Source: Gautieria morchelliformis (lineage: Eukaryota > Basidiomycota > Agaricomycetes > Gomphales > Gomphaceae). Taken from it: DNA of 64,000 bases. Positions 44,573 through 56,300 of the stretch are shown here, one piece after another. The DNA lies in contig WHVA01000002.1 of assembly GCA_015179125.1 (NCBI GenBank), positions 248,001-312,000 on the forward strand, read 5' to 3'. Each line of letters begins with the position of its first letter. Position 1 is the stretch's first letter. Below the pieces are notes generated by a model. It was given only the letters and a program-made list of their open reading frames with translations, made no database searches and was not told the origin of the DNA. The translations under genes and the position numbers were made by a program.

Positions 44573-47500
44573 GTGAAGATGACACGCTGTCCCAAGCCAT
44601 GTGGGGGCAGACCTGTTGTCAGAGGGCCCACAGTCGAAACTGTTCCAGAAGAGAGTGTAGATCAAGAGGAGGTTCCCATACAGCACACCCGCTCCCTACT
44701 TGAGGAAGGAGACAGGACCTTTGTCATCTTTGTGAATGAGAGTCCTGAAATGATTGGTGCAGGCTGGACTGTCTCCCAACAGCTTGCTGAACGGGCCAGC
44801 AAGTCTGCACCAGTCAGATCCTTTGAGGACCTTGTCCCCAAACCATACCAGGAATTCAAGGATGTGTTTTCTAAGGAGTCATTTGACCAACTGCCTCCTC
44901 GAAAGCCCTGGGACCATGCAATTGAGCTCACTCCAGGTGCACAACCCTTCAGCACAAAGGTTTACCCAATGTCACCGGTTGAGCAAAGGGAACTGGATAA
45001 CTTCCTTGAGGAGAACCTGAAGAGCCATCGTATCCATCCTTCCAAGTCACCTATGGCATCTCCAGTCTTCTTTGTGAAGAAAAAGGACGGCAGTCTTAGA
45101 TTTGTGCAAGACTACCGGAAGCTCAATGATATAACAATCAAGAATGCCTATCCTTTGCCCCTTGTTCCAGACATCATGAATAAGATTGCTGCTGGAAGGG
45201 CTAAATACTTCACAAAGCTTGACATTCGCTGGGGATATAATAATGTACGCATAAAAGAAGGAGATGAGTGGAAGGCAGCCTTTCGGACAAATAGGGGCCT
45301 GTATGAACCTCTAGTCATGTTCTTTGGACTCACAAACAGCCCAGCAACCTTCCAGACGATGATGAATGACATCTTCAAGAGTCTCATAGATGAAGGGGTT
45401 GTGGTGGTGTTCATGGACGACATTCTCATCTTCACAGAGTCGCTTGAAGAACATCGTAGGATTGTACGACGTGTCCTTGAAATCCTCCGGGCCAACAACC
45501 TGTACCTCAAACCTGAAAAATGCCTATTTGAGCAACTAGAGGTGGAGTATCTCGGCCTCATCCTCTCTCAAGGACAGGTTGCCATGGACCCAGTCAAGGT
45601 TGCAGGGGTGCGGGACTGGCCAATACCACGTAACGTCACTGAAGTCAAATCATTCCTTGGTTTCATCAACTTCTACCGTAGATTTGTGGAAGACTTCTCA
45701 CACATTGCAAAGCCCCTCAACCAGTTGACAAAACAGGATGCCCAATGGTCTTGGGATCCAAATGGCCCAGAGCAAATGTCCTTCGACAAGCTCAAACTCC
45801 TCATCACCTCAACACCGATCCTTGTCCTCCCTGATCAAGACAAACATTTCCGTCTTGAAACAGATGCCTCAGCCTATGCCACAGGAGCAGTACTGTCCCA
45901 GCTATGTGATGATGGCAAATGGCGGCCTGTGGGGTTTGTCTCCAAAAGCCTCAATGATGCTGAACGCAACTATGCCATCCCTGACAAGGAGCTTCTTTCT
46001 GTGATTCGGGGATTAGAGGAATGGCGCCACATCTTAGAGGGAACGAAGCACAAGATTGAGATTCTCAATGACCATCAGAATCTCACCTACTTCTGCACTG
46101 CACAAAACCTGAACCGTCGTCAAGCACGCTGGTCACTCTACCTCTCTCACTTTGATTTTGAGCTGATCCATCGTCCTGGTCGTCATTCAGCCAAGCCTGA
46201 TGCACTCTCACGACGCGTGGATCATAAGCGGGGGGAGGAAGACAACCAAAATCAAGTCTTACTTACCCCTGACTTGTTCCACATCAAGGCGAATCCTCCA
46301 GAGGCTGGCGCGCAGTTAGTCCCAGGTGAAGGTGATGCTTTCCTCAATCGAGTAAGGAACTGTGTAGACCAGGATGAAAAGGTTGTCAAGGCTCTCAAAG
46401 AACTGGGCTCCTCTGGAAATTTACGAGGAGAAGAGTGGTCTGAACAGGATGGGCTTGTCCTCTATCACAACAAAGTGTACGTGCCGCTTGATGCAAAACT
46501 ACGATATGACATAGTGAAAGCGCACCATGACATGCCTCTCACTGGTGACCCTGGTTGTTGGAGAACCACTGAACTAGTTGCTCGGAGTTACTGGTGGCCT
46601 GGGATGGGACGTTACATTGCAAAATACGTGAAGGCCTGTGACCTGTGCAACCGGACAAAAACCTTCCCTGCTTCTCCCATTGGCAAGCTTCTACCAAACC
46701 GTATCCCAGACCGTAGATGGCAGGTTATGTCTGTTGACTTGATCGTAGAACTGCCTACCAGTCATGGCTATGATGCTCTCCTTGTTGTCATCGATCGCCT
46801 CTCAAAGTGTGCACATGTCATTCCCACCACTTCAGATGTAACTTCGGTGGGAGTTGCCCGACTCTTCCGTGATCATGTTTGGAAACTTCATGGGCTCCCT
46901 GAAGAAATCATCAGTGATCGAGGCACACAGTTCATCTCCCAGTTCATGCGTGAACTGAACAAACTTCTTGGTGTCAAAGTCGCTGCCTCTACTGCTTATC
47001 ACCCCCAAACTGATGGACAGACTGAAAGGGTTAATCAGGAGATTGAGCAATACCTTCGACTATTCATCAACCAGCATCAGGATGATTGGTTTGAATGGAT
47101 ATCCTTGGCCGAGTTTGCCTATAACAACCGAATCCATGCCTCAACCCAGACTACACCCTTCATGTTGGACAGTGGCCAACATCCAAGGCTGGGACTGGAA
47201 CCAATCCGGGAAACTCGACTCGAAGCCCTGGATGAGTTCACAACACGGATGGAAGCGGCCACAAGAGAAGCTCGTTCGGCCCTGTCCAAGGCAGCAGAGG
47301 ACATGGCACGCTTCTATGACATGCACCATAAAGCAGCCCCAGTTTATAAGCTTGGTGACAAGGTCTGGCTCAATGCACAAAACATCACAACCACTCGCCC
47401 AATGAAGAAGCTAGACCACAAGTGGCTAGGCCCCTACACTGTTAATAAGGTGGTCTCACGAAATGCCTATGGTCTAAATCTTCCTACATCCTTTGGTCGC

Positions 47501-47923
47501 ACACATCCAGTGTTCTCTGTCGTCCTGCTTCGGCCATATGAAGATGACCCAATCCTTGAACGTCATGCCCCTCCACCACCACCCCCTGTCATACGGGATG
47601 GAGCCGAAGAATATGAAGTTGAAAGGATTCTAGACAGCAGGATGTTCCGTGGAAGGTTGGAGTATCTCGTGCGCTGGAAGGGCTATGGAGCTGCCGACGA
47701 TCTCTGGCTACCAGCGAAAGATGTCTCTGGGGCAAAGCGACTCGTTAAAGAATTTCACCGGCAGAACCCAGAGGCACCTCAGCGTATCTCAGCAGCCACA
47801 TATATGTCCCTCCCCTTCCAGAGATTTCAGAACTTCACAGAACCTTCCAGGCAAACTCTCTTCGACTGGACAGCAGGCAGGGCTTCTACTTATGATGTCA
47901 AGGGTCCAGAACCCCAAAGATAA
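44504..47923 (+). CDS. Gypsy D pol: RT, RNase H, integrase, chromodomain
   Basis: Open from after the TGA at 44501-44503 to TAA at 47921-47923. The residue numbers here count from a GTG at 44573 (1,116 aa); there is no need for an ATG because pol is expressed as part of a polyprotein. [21 protein letters not shown] near 160-180 and active site VVFMDDILIF near 280. RNase H: RLETDASAYATGAVLS near 428 and DKELLSV. Integrase: zinc motif HH...CDLC about 650-695; DDE at SVDLIVELP (~721), ISDRGTQF (~782) and GQTERVNQEIEQYL (~820). Chromodomain near 1015-1065: VERILDSRMF, YLVRWKGYG. Such a domain usually steers integration to marked chromatin. All catalytic residues are present. Confidence 0.93.
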   Translation, partial: LAIILGHTWLVEHNPEVDWHTGDVKMTRCPKPCGGRPVVRGPTVETVPEESVDQEEVPIQHTRSLLEEGDRTFVIFVNESPEMIGAGWTVSQQLAERASKSAPVRSFEDLVPKPYQEFKDVFSKESFDQLPPRKPWDHAIELTPGAQPFSTKVYPMSPVEQRELDNFLEENLKSHRIHPSKSPMASPVFFVKKKDGSLRFVQDYRKLNDITIKNAYPLPLVPDIMNKIAAGRAKYFTKLDIRWGYNNVRIKEGDEWKAAFRTNRGLYEPLVMFFGLTNSPATFQTMMNDIFKSLIDEGVVVVFMDDILIFTESLEEHRRIVRRVLEILRANNLYLKPEKCLFEQLEVEYLGLILSQGQVAMDPVKVAGVRDWPIPRNVTEVKSFLGFINFYRRFVEDFSHIAKPLNQLTKQDAQWSWDPNGPEQMSFDKLKLLITSTPILVLPDQDKHFRLETDASAYATGAVLSQLCDDGKWRPVGFVSKSLNDAERNYAIPDKELLSVIRGLEEWRHILEGTKHKIEILNDHQNLTYFCTAQNLNRRQARWSLYLSHFDFELIHRPGRHSAKPDALSRRVDHKRGEEDNQNQVLLTPDLFHIKANPPEAGAQLVPGEGDAFLNRVRNCVDQDEKVVKALKELGSSGNLRGEEWSEQDGLVLYHNKVYVPLDAKLRYDIVKAHHDMPLTGDPGCWRTTELVARSYWWPGMGRYIAKYVKACDLCNRTKTFPASPIGKLLPNRIPDRRWQVMSVDLIVELPTSHGYDALLVVIDRLSKCAHVIPTTSDVTSVGVARLFRDHVWKLHGLPEEIISDRGTQFISQFMRELNKLLGVKVAASTAYHPQTDGQTERVNQEIEQYLRLFINQHQDDWFEWISLAEFAYNNRIHASTQTTPFMLDSGQHPRLGLEPIRETRLEALDEFTTRMEAATREARSALSKAAEDMARFYDMHHKAAPVYKLGDKVWLNAQNITTTRPMKKLDHKWLGPYTVNKVVSRNAYGLNLPTSFGRTHPVFSVVLLRPYEDDPILERHAPPPPPPVIRDGAEEYEVERILDSRMFRGRLEYLVRWKGYGAADDLWLPAKDVSGAKRLVKEFHRQNPEAPQRISAATYMSLPFQRFQNFTEPSRQTLFDWTAGRASTYDVKGPEPQR

Positions 47924-48029
47924 GCGATATCGGCCTCCGCCTAACCAATTCATTCCGATAAGCTATATATCCCCTCTCCACCTGTGACCGCTCACTTCCA
48001 CTGCATCGACCCCACCACATCCATCAACC

Positions 48030-48590
48030 ATGTCCTCTCCCGCCATTGAGCTTGTTTCCCTCCCCAGCTTCACCCAAAACCTCTCTGACCTGCCAAACAT
48101 GTCACGTGTCGATCCCACCCTCCTGCACTTCTCCGGCTTCTCGTCATCCAGAGCAGCCAGTGAAGCCAAGCTACAAAGGATGCTTGACTGCCATGATCTC
48201 GACGTCGCATGGTCTTCAAAGTGGTCCCTCAGCTCTGAGGACCTCACACCAGTGGAGAGTCAGGCGCCCACTCGCCCTGCACTCGCATTCCTCAGACCCC
48301 GACACAGACGAGAGAACACGTACTACGTCGGCGACCCTGTCTTCCTCAACGATGGAACCCCCCCTTGTGGAACCCCCTACACTTTCGAAGGCTGGGTAGG
48401 GCGGCGTTTCCGTAACATGGCAGGAGAGCGAATACGTCGAGCAAGGTTCGAGGGCCGCACTTGCCCATGGACCCCAATCCCCCCTGAGCTCATCATTGAC
48501 CTGCGCTACCAGAAGGGAAGGGCCAGGAGAGATGGTGGTCCCGCCTGTGGCATACTTGGAAACGATGTCTTGGTGGATGTTGGGGGCTAG
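48030..48590 (+). CDS. Accessory ORF of gypsy D, unknown function
   Basis: 186 aa, ATG at 48030 (MSSPAIELVSLPSFTQNL) to TAG at 48588-48590, lying between the pol stop and the 3' LTR. No match that I recognise to env, to a silencing suppressor or to a captured host gene. No signal peptide or membrane segment is visible. It has a Ser-rich N-terminus, a middle with FLRPRHRRENTYYVGDPVF and a basic part (GWVGRRFRNMAGERIRRARF), ending DVLVDVGG. A TATATAT at 47964-47970, 60-66 bp before the ATG, could be its own promoter. It stayed open while gag and protease decayed, which hints at real coding, but a chance ORF of this length is not excluded. Confidence 0.6.
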   Translation: MSSPAIELVSLPSFTQNLSDLPNMSRVDPTLLHFSGFSSSRAASEAKLQRMLDCHDLDVAWSSKWSLSSEDLTPVESQAPTRPALAFLRPRHRRENTYYVGDPVFLNDGTPPCGTPYTFEGWVGRRFRNMAGERIRRARFEGRTCPWTPIPPELIIDLRYQKGRARRDGGPACGILGNDVLVDVGG

Positions 48591-48635
48591 GTGGCAGCTG
48601 TGCTTGTCGGGACGACAAGCATTGAGAGGGGGGTA

Positions 48636-49035
48636 TGTCAGGGTTCACGCTGTTTCCTTCCACAAGTTTCTATTTCCTTCCATGAGTTTCCGTTCACTTC
48701 CATCAGTTTCCATAACCTTCCGTCAGTTTCCATAACCTTCTCCACCACTTCCATCACATTCCACAACCTTCCATCACTTTCCGTCACCTTCCGTAACCTT
48801 CTACAAGTTTCCGTCTCCCCTATTATGTAAGCCTTGCCAGCGCTATAAGACTGTAGCCCGTGTGGTGGTGTTCCTCAGCTTGATCTCTGAGGATACCACT
48901 ACACAGGCAAGTCCCCATGTATCTATAGTTATAAACTGAGGATACCCACTACACAGTTGGTCATTGTCCTAGTATCGGCTCTTATCTCCTTGAGTATCTT
49001 GTGGTTGTGGCTTCGTCATTAGTGTTGCCCTCACA
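48636..49035 (+). repeat. 3' LTR of gypsy D
   Basis: 400 bp, TGTCAGGGTTCACGC...CCCTCACA; about 25 bp longer than the 5' LTR, owing to extra TTTCCATAACCTTC units. Confidence 0.9.
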
Positions 49036-50870
49036 GTGACTGTACAACGTCTTTCTGCACCTGGGAAGTACTGTGGAGGAGTACTAGGTGCCAGATAGAC
49101 GTGGTTGAGAGAAGTCGTTAGAGGACGTCCAAAAGTCCAATCGACTGGCAACGGATCTGATGAGCCAGATTGTTGCGCAAGGGGTGACTGCTGCATGCTA
49201 ACTTCAGTCTCCATATGGTTGTCCGAGGGTGGATATTTCACAGGAGTCAATCGGTGAGGATAGCGAGTAGTGGAGCCAGGAGAAAAGCTCGTATGGGCCG
49301 AAGCAGACATACTTCTATTCCGGGTCAAAGCGATTTGAAATGAGGATTAGAGTGATCCAAAGTTGATCAGGGATTGAGATGAGAGGATGGAATGGGTACA
49401 GGAGGAATAGGATAAGCACCTGATTCAGCAAGGGTAGGTATCACCAACTGTGTTAGAGAAGGCTTCTCGTTCTCAGTTATGTGGTAGCAAATTCTGTACT
49501 CTAGGCGCTGTGGAAGCAATTCCTAGAGCGTCCACCATGTTTTGGAACCCTTCAAGACTTTGTGTTAGAGCTAACACCTTGGTCTATCAGAACGTGTTGT
49601 ATACAAAACTCCAAGAATATTAGACACTACTGGTGTAAATGAATAACAAACTATTAGTTTGTAGGTTCAAGGTTGACTATCGGGGTCCAAGTATTCCAAA
49701 AAGAGAGGAATGGCTTTTGCATCAGAGTTTGTAAATGGGCTGACCTGATTAACATCAACGCACTGCAATAAACGAGTGACTGGTTTTTGGGTAGTGACTT
49801 GTGAAAGTCTCTGAACAGGACAATCAACTGATCAGATCATCTCGGGTATTGGAGTGCTAATTGGCAAGAACATTGATTGACAACCTCACTCTGCAGAATT
49901 TCACCTAGAGGGTTAGTCTGGGTGGGTAAGTAGAAAAGCAACTACTTAACTGAGAATTAATACACTAAGCAAGTGTAATAACCCTAACTGGGGTTAGCAG
50001 CCTGGTAAGCTGTGCAAGCTTGGCAAGTCACGCAAGGTGCGTTGGATAGAAGATGGTAGATTGGCTGATGAAAAGGCAGGCAAAAGGGCCTCCTTTTATA
50101 TTGTAATGTACATGAGCTTAGTAAGCAGGTAGAACCTTCTATCTATTAATGGAATGGAGGGAGCAGCTTGTGGAAGCTGGAAGAAAGTATAGGAAGGTTC
50201 TGGGTGTTTCCAGATCACTCACAGCTTGATTTGTCAGGAATGACTCACTGATCAGAGTCATGTGACTTGGCACAGCTTGGTTGAGTTATGTACTCCTGAG
50301 TCTCCGAGATGTGCCTGGTTTGGTGGAGTCACTGAGGCTGTACCTTCAGTTATGACTTTGGCACGCAGAGGCTTAGTAAGCAAACCTGAGCCAATTAGTG
50401 CTCTGTAACCACAATAACCAAGAGCACTGCTTAGCACTGCCTTGCACAGCCTGATACAGCCTTGTTGTCATGACTGACCAAGATCCCCACTGTTTGGTTC
50501 AGCCAAACAGGCTGCATAGTTGCTATGGCTGCATATAGCAACAGATTGAGGCTCAGCTGGAATTACTGGGAGAGCCGTCCTGCCGGACTTGTGGGTGCTT
50601 GAGTGACCAGAAGGCCGAAATTAAGGTACCGCCGAGGGGGCTGGCGGACTTTGAAATGGAAAGTCCGTGACAGAGTTGTGGGTGCAAATGGACACACAAC
50701 TCTGCAATAGCAGAAATAAGGCAGTTTGGGCCAAATAAATTGCGGAGAAATATGGAAAAATAAGGGAACGATGGAGGGATGTTTGAAATACTCCCACAAT
50801 TTCTTATAGCTTCGTGTATATGCTATAACTCGTGAAAAAGCGGAAATACACCAGTGTGAGCCCTATGTAG
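49036..50870. other. Unassigned region, probably decayed retroelement leader
   Basis: 1.8 kb with no defendable gene. TGTTAG and CTAACA lie 2 bp apart at 49563-49576, and GGTTCCAAAACATGGTGG is nearby on the minus strand, which could be an LTR end with a primer-binding site. A short Ser/Pro-rich minus-strand open frame covers 48969-49328. All weak. Confidence 0.35.
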
Positions 50871-52390
50871 CCGGTTGAACAGATGATTCCCCAACAATTC
50901 CGCTGCTCCTGGTGCTCCCTCCACACTTCCGACCGACACATGTGACACTTGGCTGGGGATCGACTCATCAGCACCTTCCGAGTATGCAAGTTGATCTCCA
51001 GGTTGTGCTCCTGCAGCCAGGTAAACCCAAGGATGATGTGCAAAGGAAGTGCATTCGGTGTGCCCATCATAGCGGAGAATTGTGTCTACTATCTCCGTGA
51101 TTGACCCTGCCTCATTGGGGCTTCCATCCACATTGAACACTGGGATCGCACATTGCAACTTCCACATGGTCAGTCGGCTCCATTCCACATAGTCTCGGTC
51201 CATAAACTGACCAGTGGCCCCACAATCAACAAGGGCGGGTCTGGATTTGACTTCCGCCGTATCTGTCATCTGGATCTCCACCTTAATGACTAGTGACTTG
51301 GTGCCAGGGGTGGCAGCAACATCATAGCGCTTGGGAGGCATCTCTCCCAAGGGTGGATGCGAGATGGATGGGGTGTTGGACTCAGCTTTTGTGTGACTTT
51401 ATCCGGTGGGTCTGTACGAAGTGAGGGAGTGGGGGCTTTTCATTCTCTACTTCAAGACAGGAAAACCGGTTATGTACAGGTATCAGGGACACACATCTCA
51501 CCCGCTGTGCCTCACAAAATCCGACACATATTCCGCTTCCGACGCGCCATGTTCCGCAATTTTGGAAAATTCTTCCGCAGTGGGAACTCTGCTTATGTCT
51601 GCAAGTGCGAGGAACTGTGGAAGGAGCTCGAGTTTCTCCTCTGTGGTCATAAGCCAGATGGCTACAGCTTGGGGGCACTCGCAGGCATAGTGGCCTGGCT
51701 GTCGGCATTGGAGGCAGGTGATAGTTCCATTGCCTTGTCCACGCATGCTGTCAACATCCATCAGGGCAGGGCCACTCTTTGAGGGAGGGGGGATAGGGTT
51801 CCCAATAGGAGCAGGTGGAGCAACTATCAGAAATATTTTCCGTGTGGGAATGAATGCACTTCTGGGTTTTGGCACAAATGTAGTAGGACAAGCGGAACTG
51901 CGTGTCATGTTCCGGGTTGTCTCCACGAAGGCCTCATTTGCTTCCCTGTTTCGGGACACCCTCTGCACAGCTTGGTACCACCTTCCGGGTCATTGAAATC
52001 CGGAGCTCCATCCCCAAGCAGCGCGACTTGGTTCTGGAGTGTCAGATCAAGTCCTCGTCAGAATTTCATGACAATCGTCTTGTCGCTGTCATACTCCACC
52101 AGGTCAATGACTCCTGGAAGCGATCAATGTAGTCATCGACTGGATCCTTGGCCTGGTACCAGCTGGTCCCCTCGAGCATCGCAAGGGCTGTGAGCTGCTC
52201 ATTTTTGGGGAGAACTGGTCAGAAAATGTTTTCTTGAAGGCGTCCCAGTCCCGGAAGTAGTTCCCCTTGCCCTTTTTGATGTCGGATCACATTAGTATTT
52301 CCAACACGGAAGAGGTTGCTATCTCCGAGTCACTATCTCCGATTCAAAACGCACCTATGGCGAATGCAACGTGCAGTACTACCGCCTAGC
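50871..52390 (-). pseudogene. Gypsy A gag-protease fragment, minus strand
   Basis: Minus strand: decayed gag parts (52390-52000), zinc knuckle ITCLQCRQPGHYACECPQ (near 51690-51730), then protease ALVDCGATGQFMDRDYVEW and AIPVFNVDGSPNEAGS (50905-51350). Ends in the region before RT. It is a near-identical inverted counterpart of 53362-54440. Confidence 0.85.
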
Positions 52391-52600
52391 ATACAGGGTA
52401 GAGTACAGGGTAGCATATGAGGTAGCATATGGGTAGTGTACAGTGTGCAGGTAGTGTATGGGCTAGTGTATGTGGTAGCATACAAGGTAGCCCACAGGGT
52501 AGTGTACCGGGTAGCCTACTGGGTAGTCTCTGGTAGCACACATGATAGCAACAAGGTGGGAGCATACAGGGTAGTGCATCAGGTATCCCACAAGGTACAT
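52388..52600. repeat. Degenerate GGTAGYRTACA short repeat
   Basis: About 18 imperfect 10-12 bp units such as GGTAGCATACA and GGTAGTGTACA. The complementary form (TGTACGCTACC) is found at 58148-58320, also directly before a copy of repeat G. Confidence 0.8.
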
Positions 52601-52639
52601 TATGTATCAGCATGGTGATTATAACACACAATTCCAAAC

Positions 52640-53300
52640 CCAAATCAACTCGTCGATATACATCCGAATGCATACACATCACAATGACTTATGCCTGAGA
52701 TCACCAAACCCACACCCACCTACTTGATCCAACCTGATCCACGCCTCCGATCATCCCAATATCACAGGAGCACACACCACACACTGCTACAGTCCAGAAT
52801 GCCCTATAGACCCTTCCAAGCACGCTGAGCCTGACCCAAGTGGCACAGGCCCCAGAATCACATGACCCAATCAAGGGATGCGACACGTCGAGCTGACCCT
52901 GCCTGTAGCTAGACCAGGTCCCCTATCCACTCCCAAAACCCGTTCTCTTTCTCTGTTTTATACTCCACACCCCAACCTAACTTGTACAACACCCGTCGAT
53001 ACTCCTATCAACGTCTATGCGCCATTCCCCCCATCCCACCTTGCCTTTGTTCCCATTCCATGAATACGACGACCGCCAAGTACTAGCATTGACTGATAAA
53101 TAGCTAGCTTCGTGTACCATATAGTTGCAGCGAAATCCAATTCTATTTACTATACATCATACTAGCTAGACCTTTATAGTGTTTATCATAAGACACATAC
53201 ACCTAGTTGTATGTGCATATATTCTTGCTATTTCTGATTACCACTCGATTTATCTCACATCCAGAGATTAAATCATATTACTTTTGGTATTACTCTCAAC
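52640..53300 (+). repeat. Partial copy of LTR-like repeat G (3' part)
   Basis: Aligns with the last ~700 bp of 58335-59498: ACTCGTCGATAT, AGTCCAGAA.TCCCTATA, AAGCACGCTGAGCC, GCGAAATCCAAT and TATCATAAGACACATACACCTAG blocks, same order and orientation. Confidence 0.75.
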
Positions 53301-56300
53301 ACTACCAAGATTCCGTGCACATGGCATACGACAGCCACTCTTCTTACATTGAGCTCCCAACCCCATTAGGAACCCTATCCCTCCTCCCTCAAAGAGTGGC
53401 CCTGCCCTGATGGATGTTGACCGCATGCGCGGACAAGGCAACGGAACTATCACCTGTTTCCAATGCCGACAGCCAGGCCACTATGCCTGCAAGTGCCCCA
53501 AGCTTTAGACATCTGGCTTATGACCACAGAGGAGAAACTCGAGCTCCTTCCACAGTTCCTCGCACTTGCAGACATAAGCAGAGTTCCCACTGCGGAAGAA
53601 TTTCCGAAATTGCGGAACATGGCGCGTCGGAAGCGGAATATGTGTCGGATTTTGTGAGGCGCAGCGGGTGAGATGTGTGTCCCTGATACCTGTACATAAC
53701 CGGTTTTCCTGTCTTGAAGTAGAGAATGACTCGTTGTGCTAAGAACAGGAGATGGAGCGAAGGAAATCAAGTATCAAAGGCGATTATCTGATTGCAGAAT
53801 AACAGACATACATGAGAGGCTTTTATACAAAGAGCTGAGACAACATGTAATGAGGTAGTACTAAGCAAATTCCAGGGGGAGCAGAAGTCGGGTAGACATA
53901 CGTGCACTCCCCTCACTTCGTACAGACCCACCGGATAAAGTCATGCAAAAGCCGAGTCCAACACCCCATCCATCTCGCATCCACCCTTGGGAGAGATGCC
54001 TCCCAAAGCGCTATGATGTTGCTGCCACCCCTGGCACCAAGTCACTAGTCATTAAGGTGGAGATCCAGATGACAGATACGGCGGAAGTCAAATCCAGACC
54101 CACCCTTGTTGATTGTGGGGCCACTGGTCAGTTTATGGACCGAGACTATGTGGAATGGAGCCGACTGACCATGCGGAAGTTGCAATGTGCGATCCCAGTG
54201 TTCAATGTGGATGGAAGCCCCAATGAGGCAGGGTCAATCACGGAGATAGTAGACACAATTCTCCGCTATGATGGGCACACCGAATGCACTTCCTTTGCAC
54301 ATCATCCTTGGGTTTACCTGGCTGCAGGAGCACAACCTGGAGATCAACTTGCATACTCGGAAGGTGCTGATGAGTCAATCCCCAGCCAAGTGCCACATGT
54401 GTCGGTCGGAAGTGTGGAGGGAGCGCCAGGAGCAGCGGAATACCGAGCGACTCATACAGACATGTCGTTCCAGCCCCCATCCACTACTTGCTGAAGAGGA
54501 TTTGGAAGCGGAATTTGAACCAGCTCCCACTTCTGGTTCCGATGCCGACTCCAACATCATCCAACTTGGTCCAGAAGATGCTCTGGCGGAGGGGGAGCAC
54601 CTGCTGTACATAACCCTTCCACCGGAAGCAGAGCACGTGCGTGCCACCGGAAATGTCTCGCTGAAGCCTCCAGGAAGCATGATAAAGTGGAGGTGGAGAT
54701 TCCGGAGTACCTGCGGCAGTTCGAGGTGTCTTTGCCAAGGAGTCGTTTGATGCCCTGCCTCCATGGAAGCTGTGGGACCATGCCATCAAGTTGGAGCCTG
54801 GCTCAAAGCCCACCAACTGCAAGGTCTACCCGCTGTCACCCAGGGAGCAGGTAGAGCTCGATGCGTTCCTTGCAGAAAACCTCCGTACAGGGAGCATCCG
54901 CCCCTCCAAGTCACCCATGGCATCTCCGGTGTTCTTCATCAAGAAGAAGGACGGCTCGCTCAGACTTGTGCAGGATTACTGGGCTTTGAATGCGATCACA
55001 ATCAAGAACCGCTACCCCATTCCCCTCATTTCTGAACTGATCACACAACTCTGTGGGGCTAGGTACTTCACTAAGCTGGATGTCTGCTGGGGCTTCAATA
55101 ATGTTCGGATCCGTGAGGGAGACGAGTGGAAGGCTGCATTCCGCACCAACCGAGGACTCTTTAAGCCACAGGGCATGTTCTTTGGCCTCACCAACAGTCC
55201 TGCCACATTCCAGATGATGATGAATGACATCTTCCATGACATGATAGCAGAAGGGGTTGTCTGCATCTACCTCAATGATATCCTTGTCTTCACGAAAACC
55301 ATGTCGGAACATCGGGAGGTTGTGTGGAGAGTGCTGGAACGGCTCCGGGAGTACAACCTGTGTCTCAACCCTGAAAAGTGCGAATTTGAGCGGACACAGA
55401 TAGAGTATCTTGGGGTGATCGTGTCAGAAGGAAATGTGGAAATGGACCCAGTCAAAGATTCCGGTGTGTCAGAATGGCTTGTGCTGCGGAACCAGAAAGA
55501 GGTCCAGTCCTTCATTGGGTTTGTCAATTTCTACCAGCAGTTCATCGAGGACTTCGCCTACCATGCCCGTGCTCTCTTTGACCTCACCAAGAAGGATGTT
55601 GGATGGCGGTGGGGGGTGCCGGAACAGCCCTCCTTTGACAAACTCAAGGAGCTGATCACTTCTGCCCTGGTCCTGATCTTTCCCGATGACTCTCGCCCTT
55701 ATCAAGTCGAGGCGGATTCTTCCAACACAGCCACCGGAGCGGTCTTGTCACAGCAGTCATCGGAAGATGGTGGGGGGTGGCATCCAATTCCCTTCTTCTC
55801 TAAAAGCCTTAGTCCAGTTGAGCGGAACTATGAGATCCACGACAAGGAGATGCTGGCAATCATCCGAGCGCTGGAGGAGTGGCGACACTTCCTCGAGGGT
55901 GCTCTGTGCCCGTTTGAGATCTGGACAGACCACAAGAACCTTGAGTACTTATACACGTCTAAGAAGTTGCACCGATGACAAGCACAGTGGTCCCTACACC
56001 TGTCCCAGTGTGACTCCATACTCCACCACCACCCCGGCCACACCATGGGCAAGCCCGATGCCCTATCCTGCCACGCGGATTGTGGAAGCGGAAGCAGGGA
56101 CAATGCTGAAATGACATTACTCCGCCCAAGTCTCTTTGCAATCTGCACCCTCGAAGGAGTGACTGCAGTTGGGGTGGAAGCGGAAATACTCCGGGACATC
56201 TGGAGGCAGTACCGGAATGGAGAGAAGGAGGAATCGGTGGTGAAGGTGGTGGAGGAACTGCAGAAAGGGCACTCACGGTCTGTATGGTCAGTGGAGTGGT

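Larger units (their letters stand above)
42448..49035 (+). mobile_element. Nearly complete Ty3/gypsy chromovirus, family D
   Basis: Both LTRs (42448-42822 and 48636-49035; TGTCAGGG...CCCTCACA), gag, protease, RT, RNase H, integrase, chromodomain and an extra ORF are present. Flanks are GTGAA (left) and GTGAC (right): four of five target bases match. The LTRs differ by at least a 25-bp length difference plus substitutions, so insertion is not recent. Gag and the gag-pro region contain stops and shifts, so the copy is probably inactive. Confidence 0.9.

Noticed and set aside
47649-48399. Plus-strand ORFs of 112 and 117 aa in other frames at the end of gypsy D
   Set aside because: Frame shadows of the chromodomain and of the accessory ORF; low-complexity content.
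52388-52600. CRISPR-like array
   Set aside because: Units are 10-12 bp, degenerate and without spacers; simple repeat in a eukaryotic genome.
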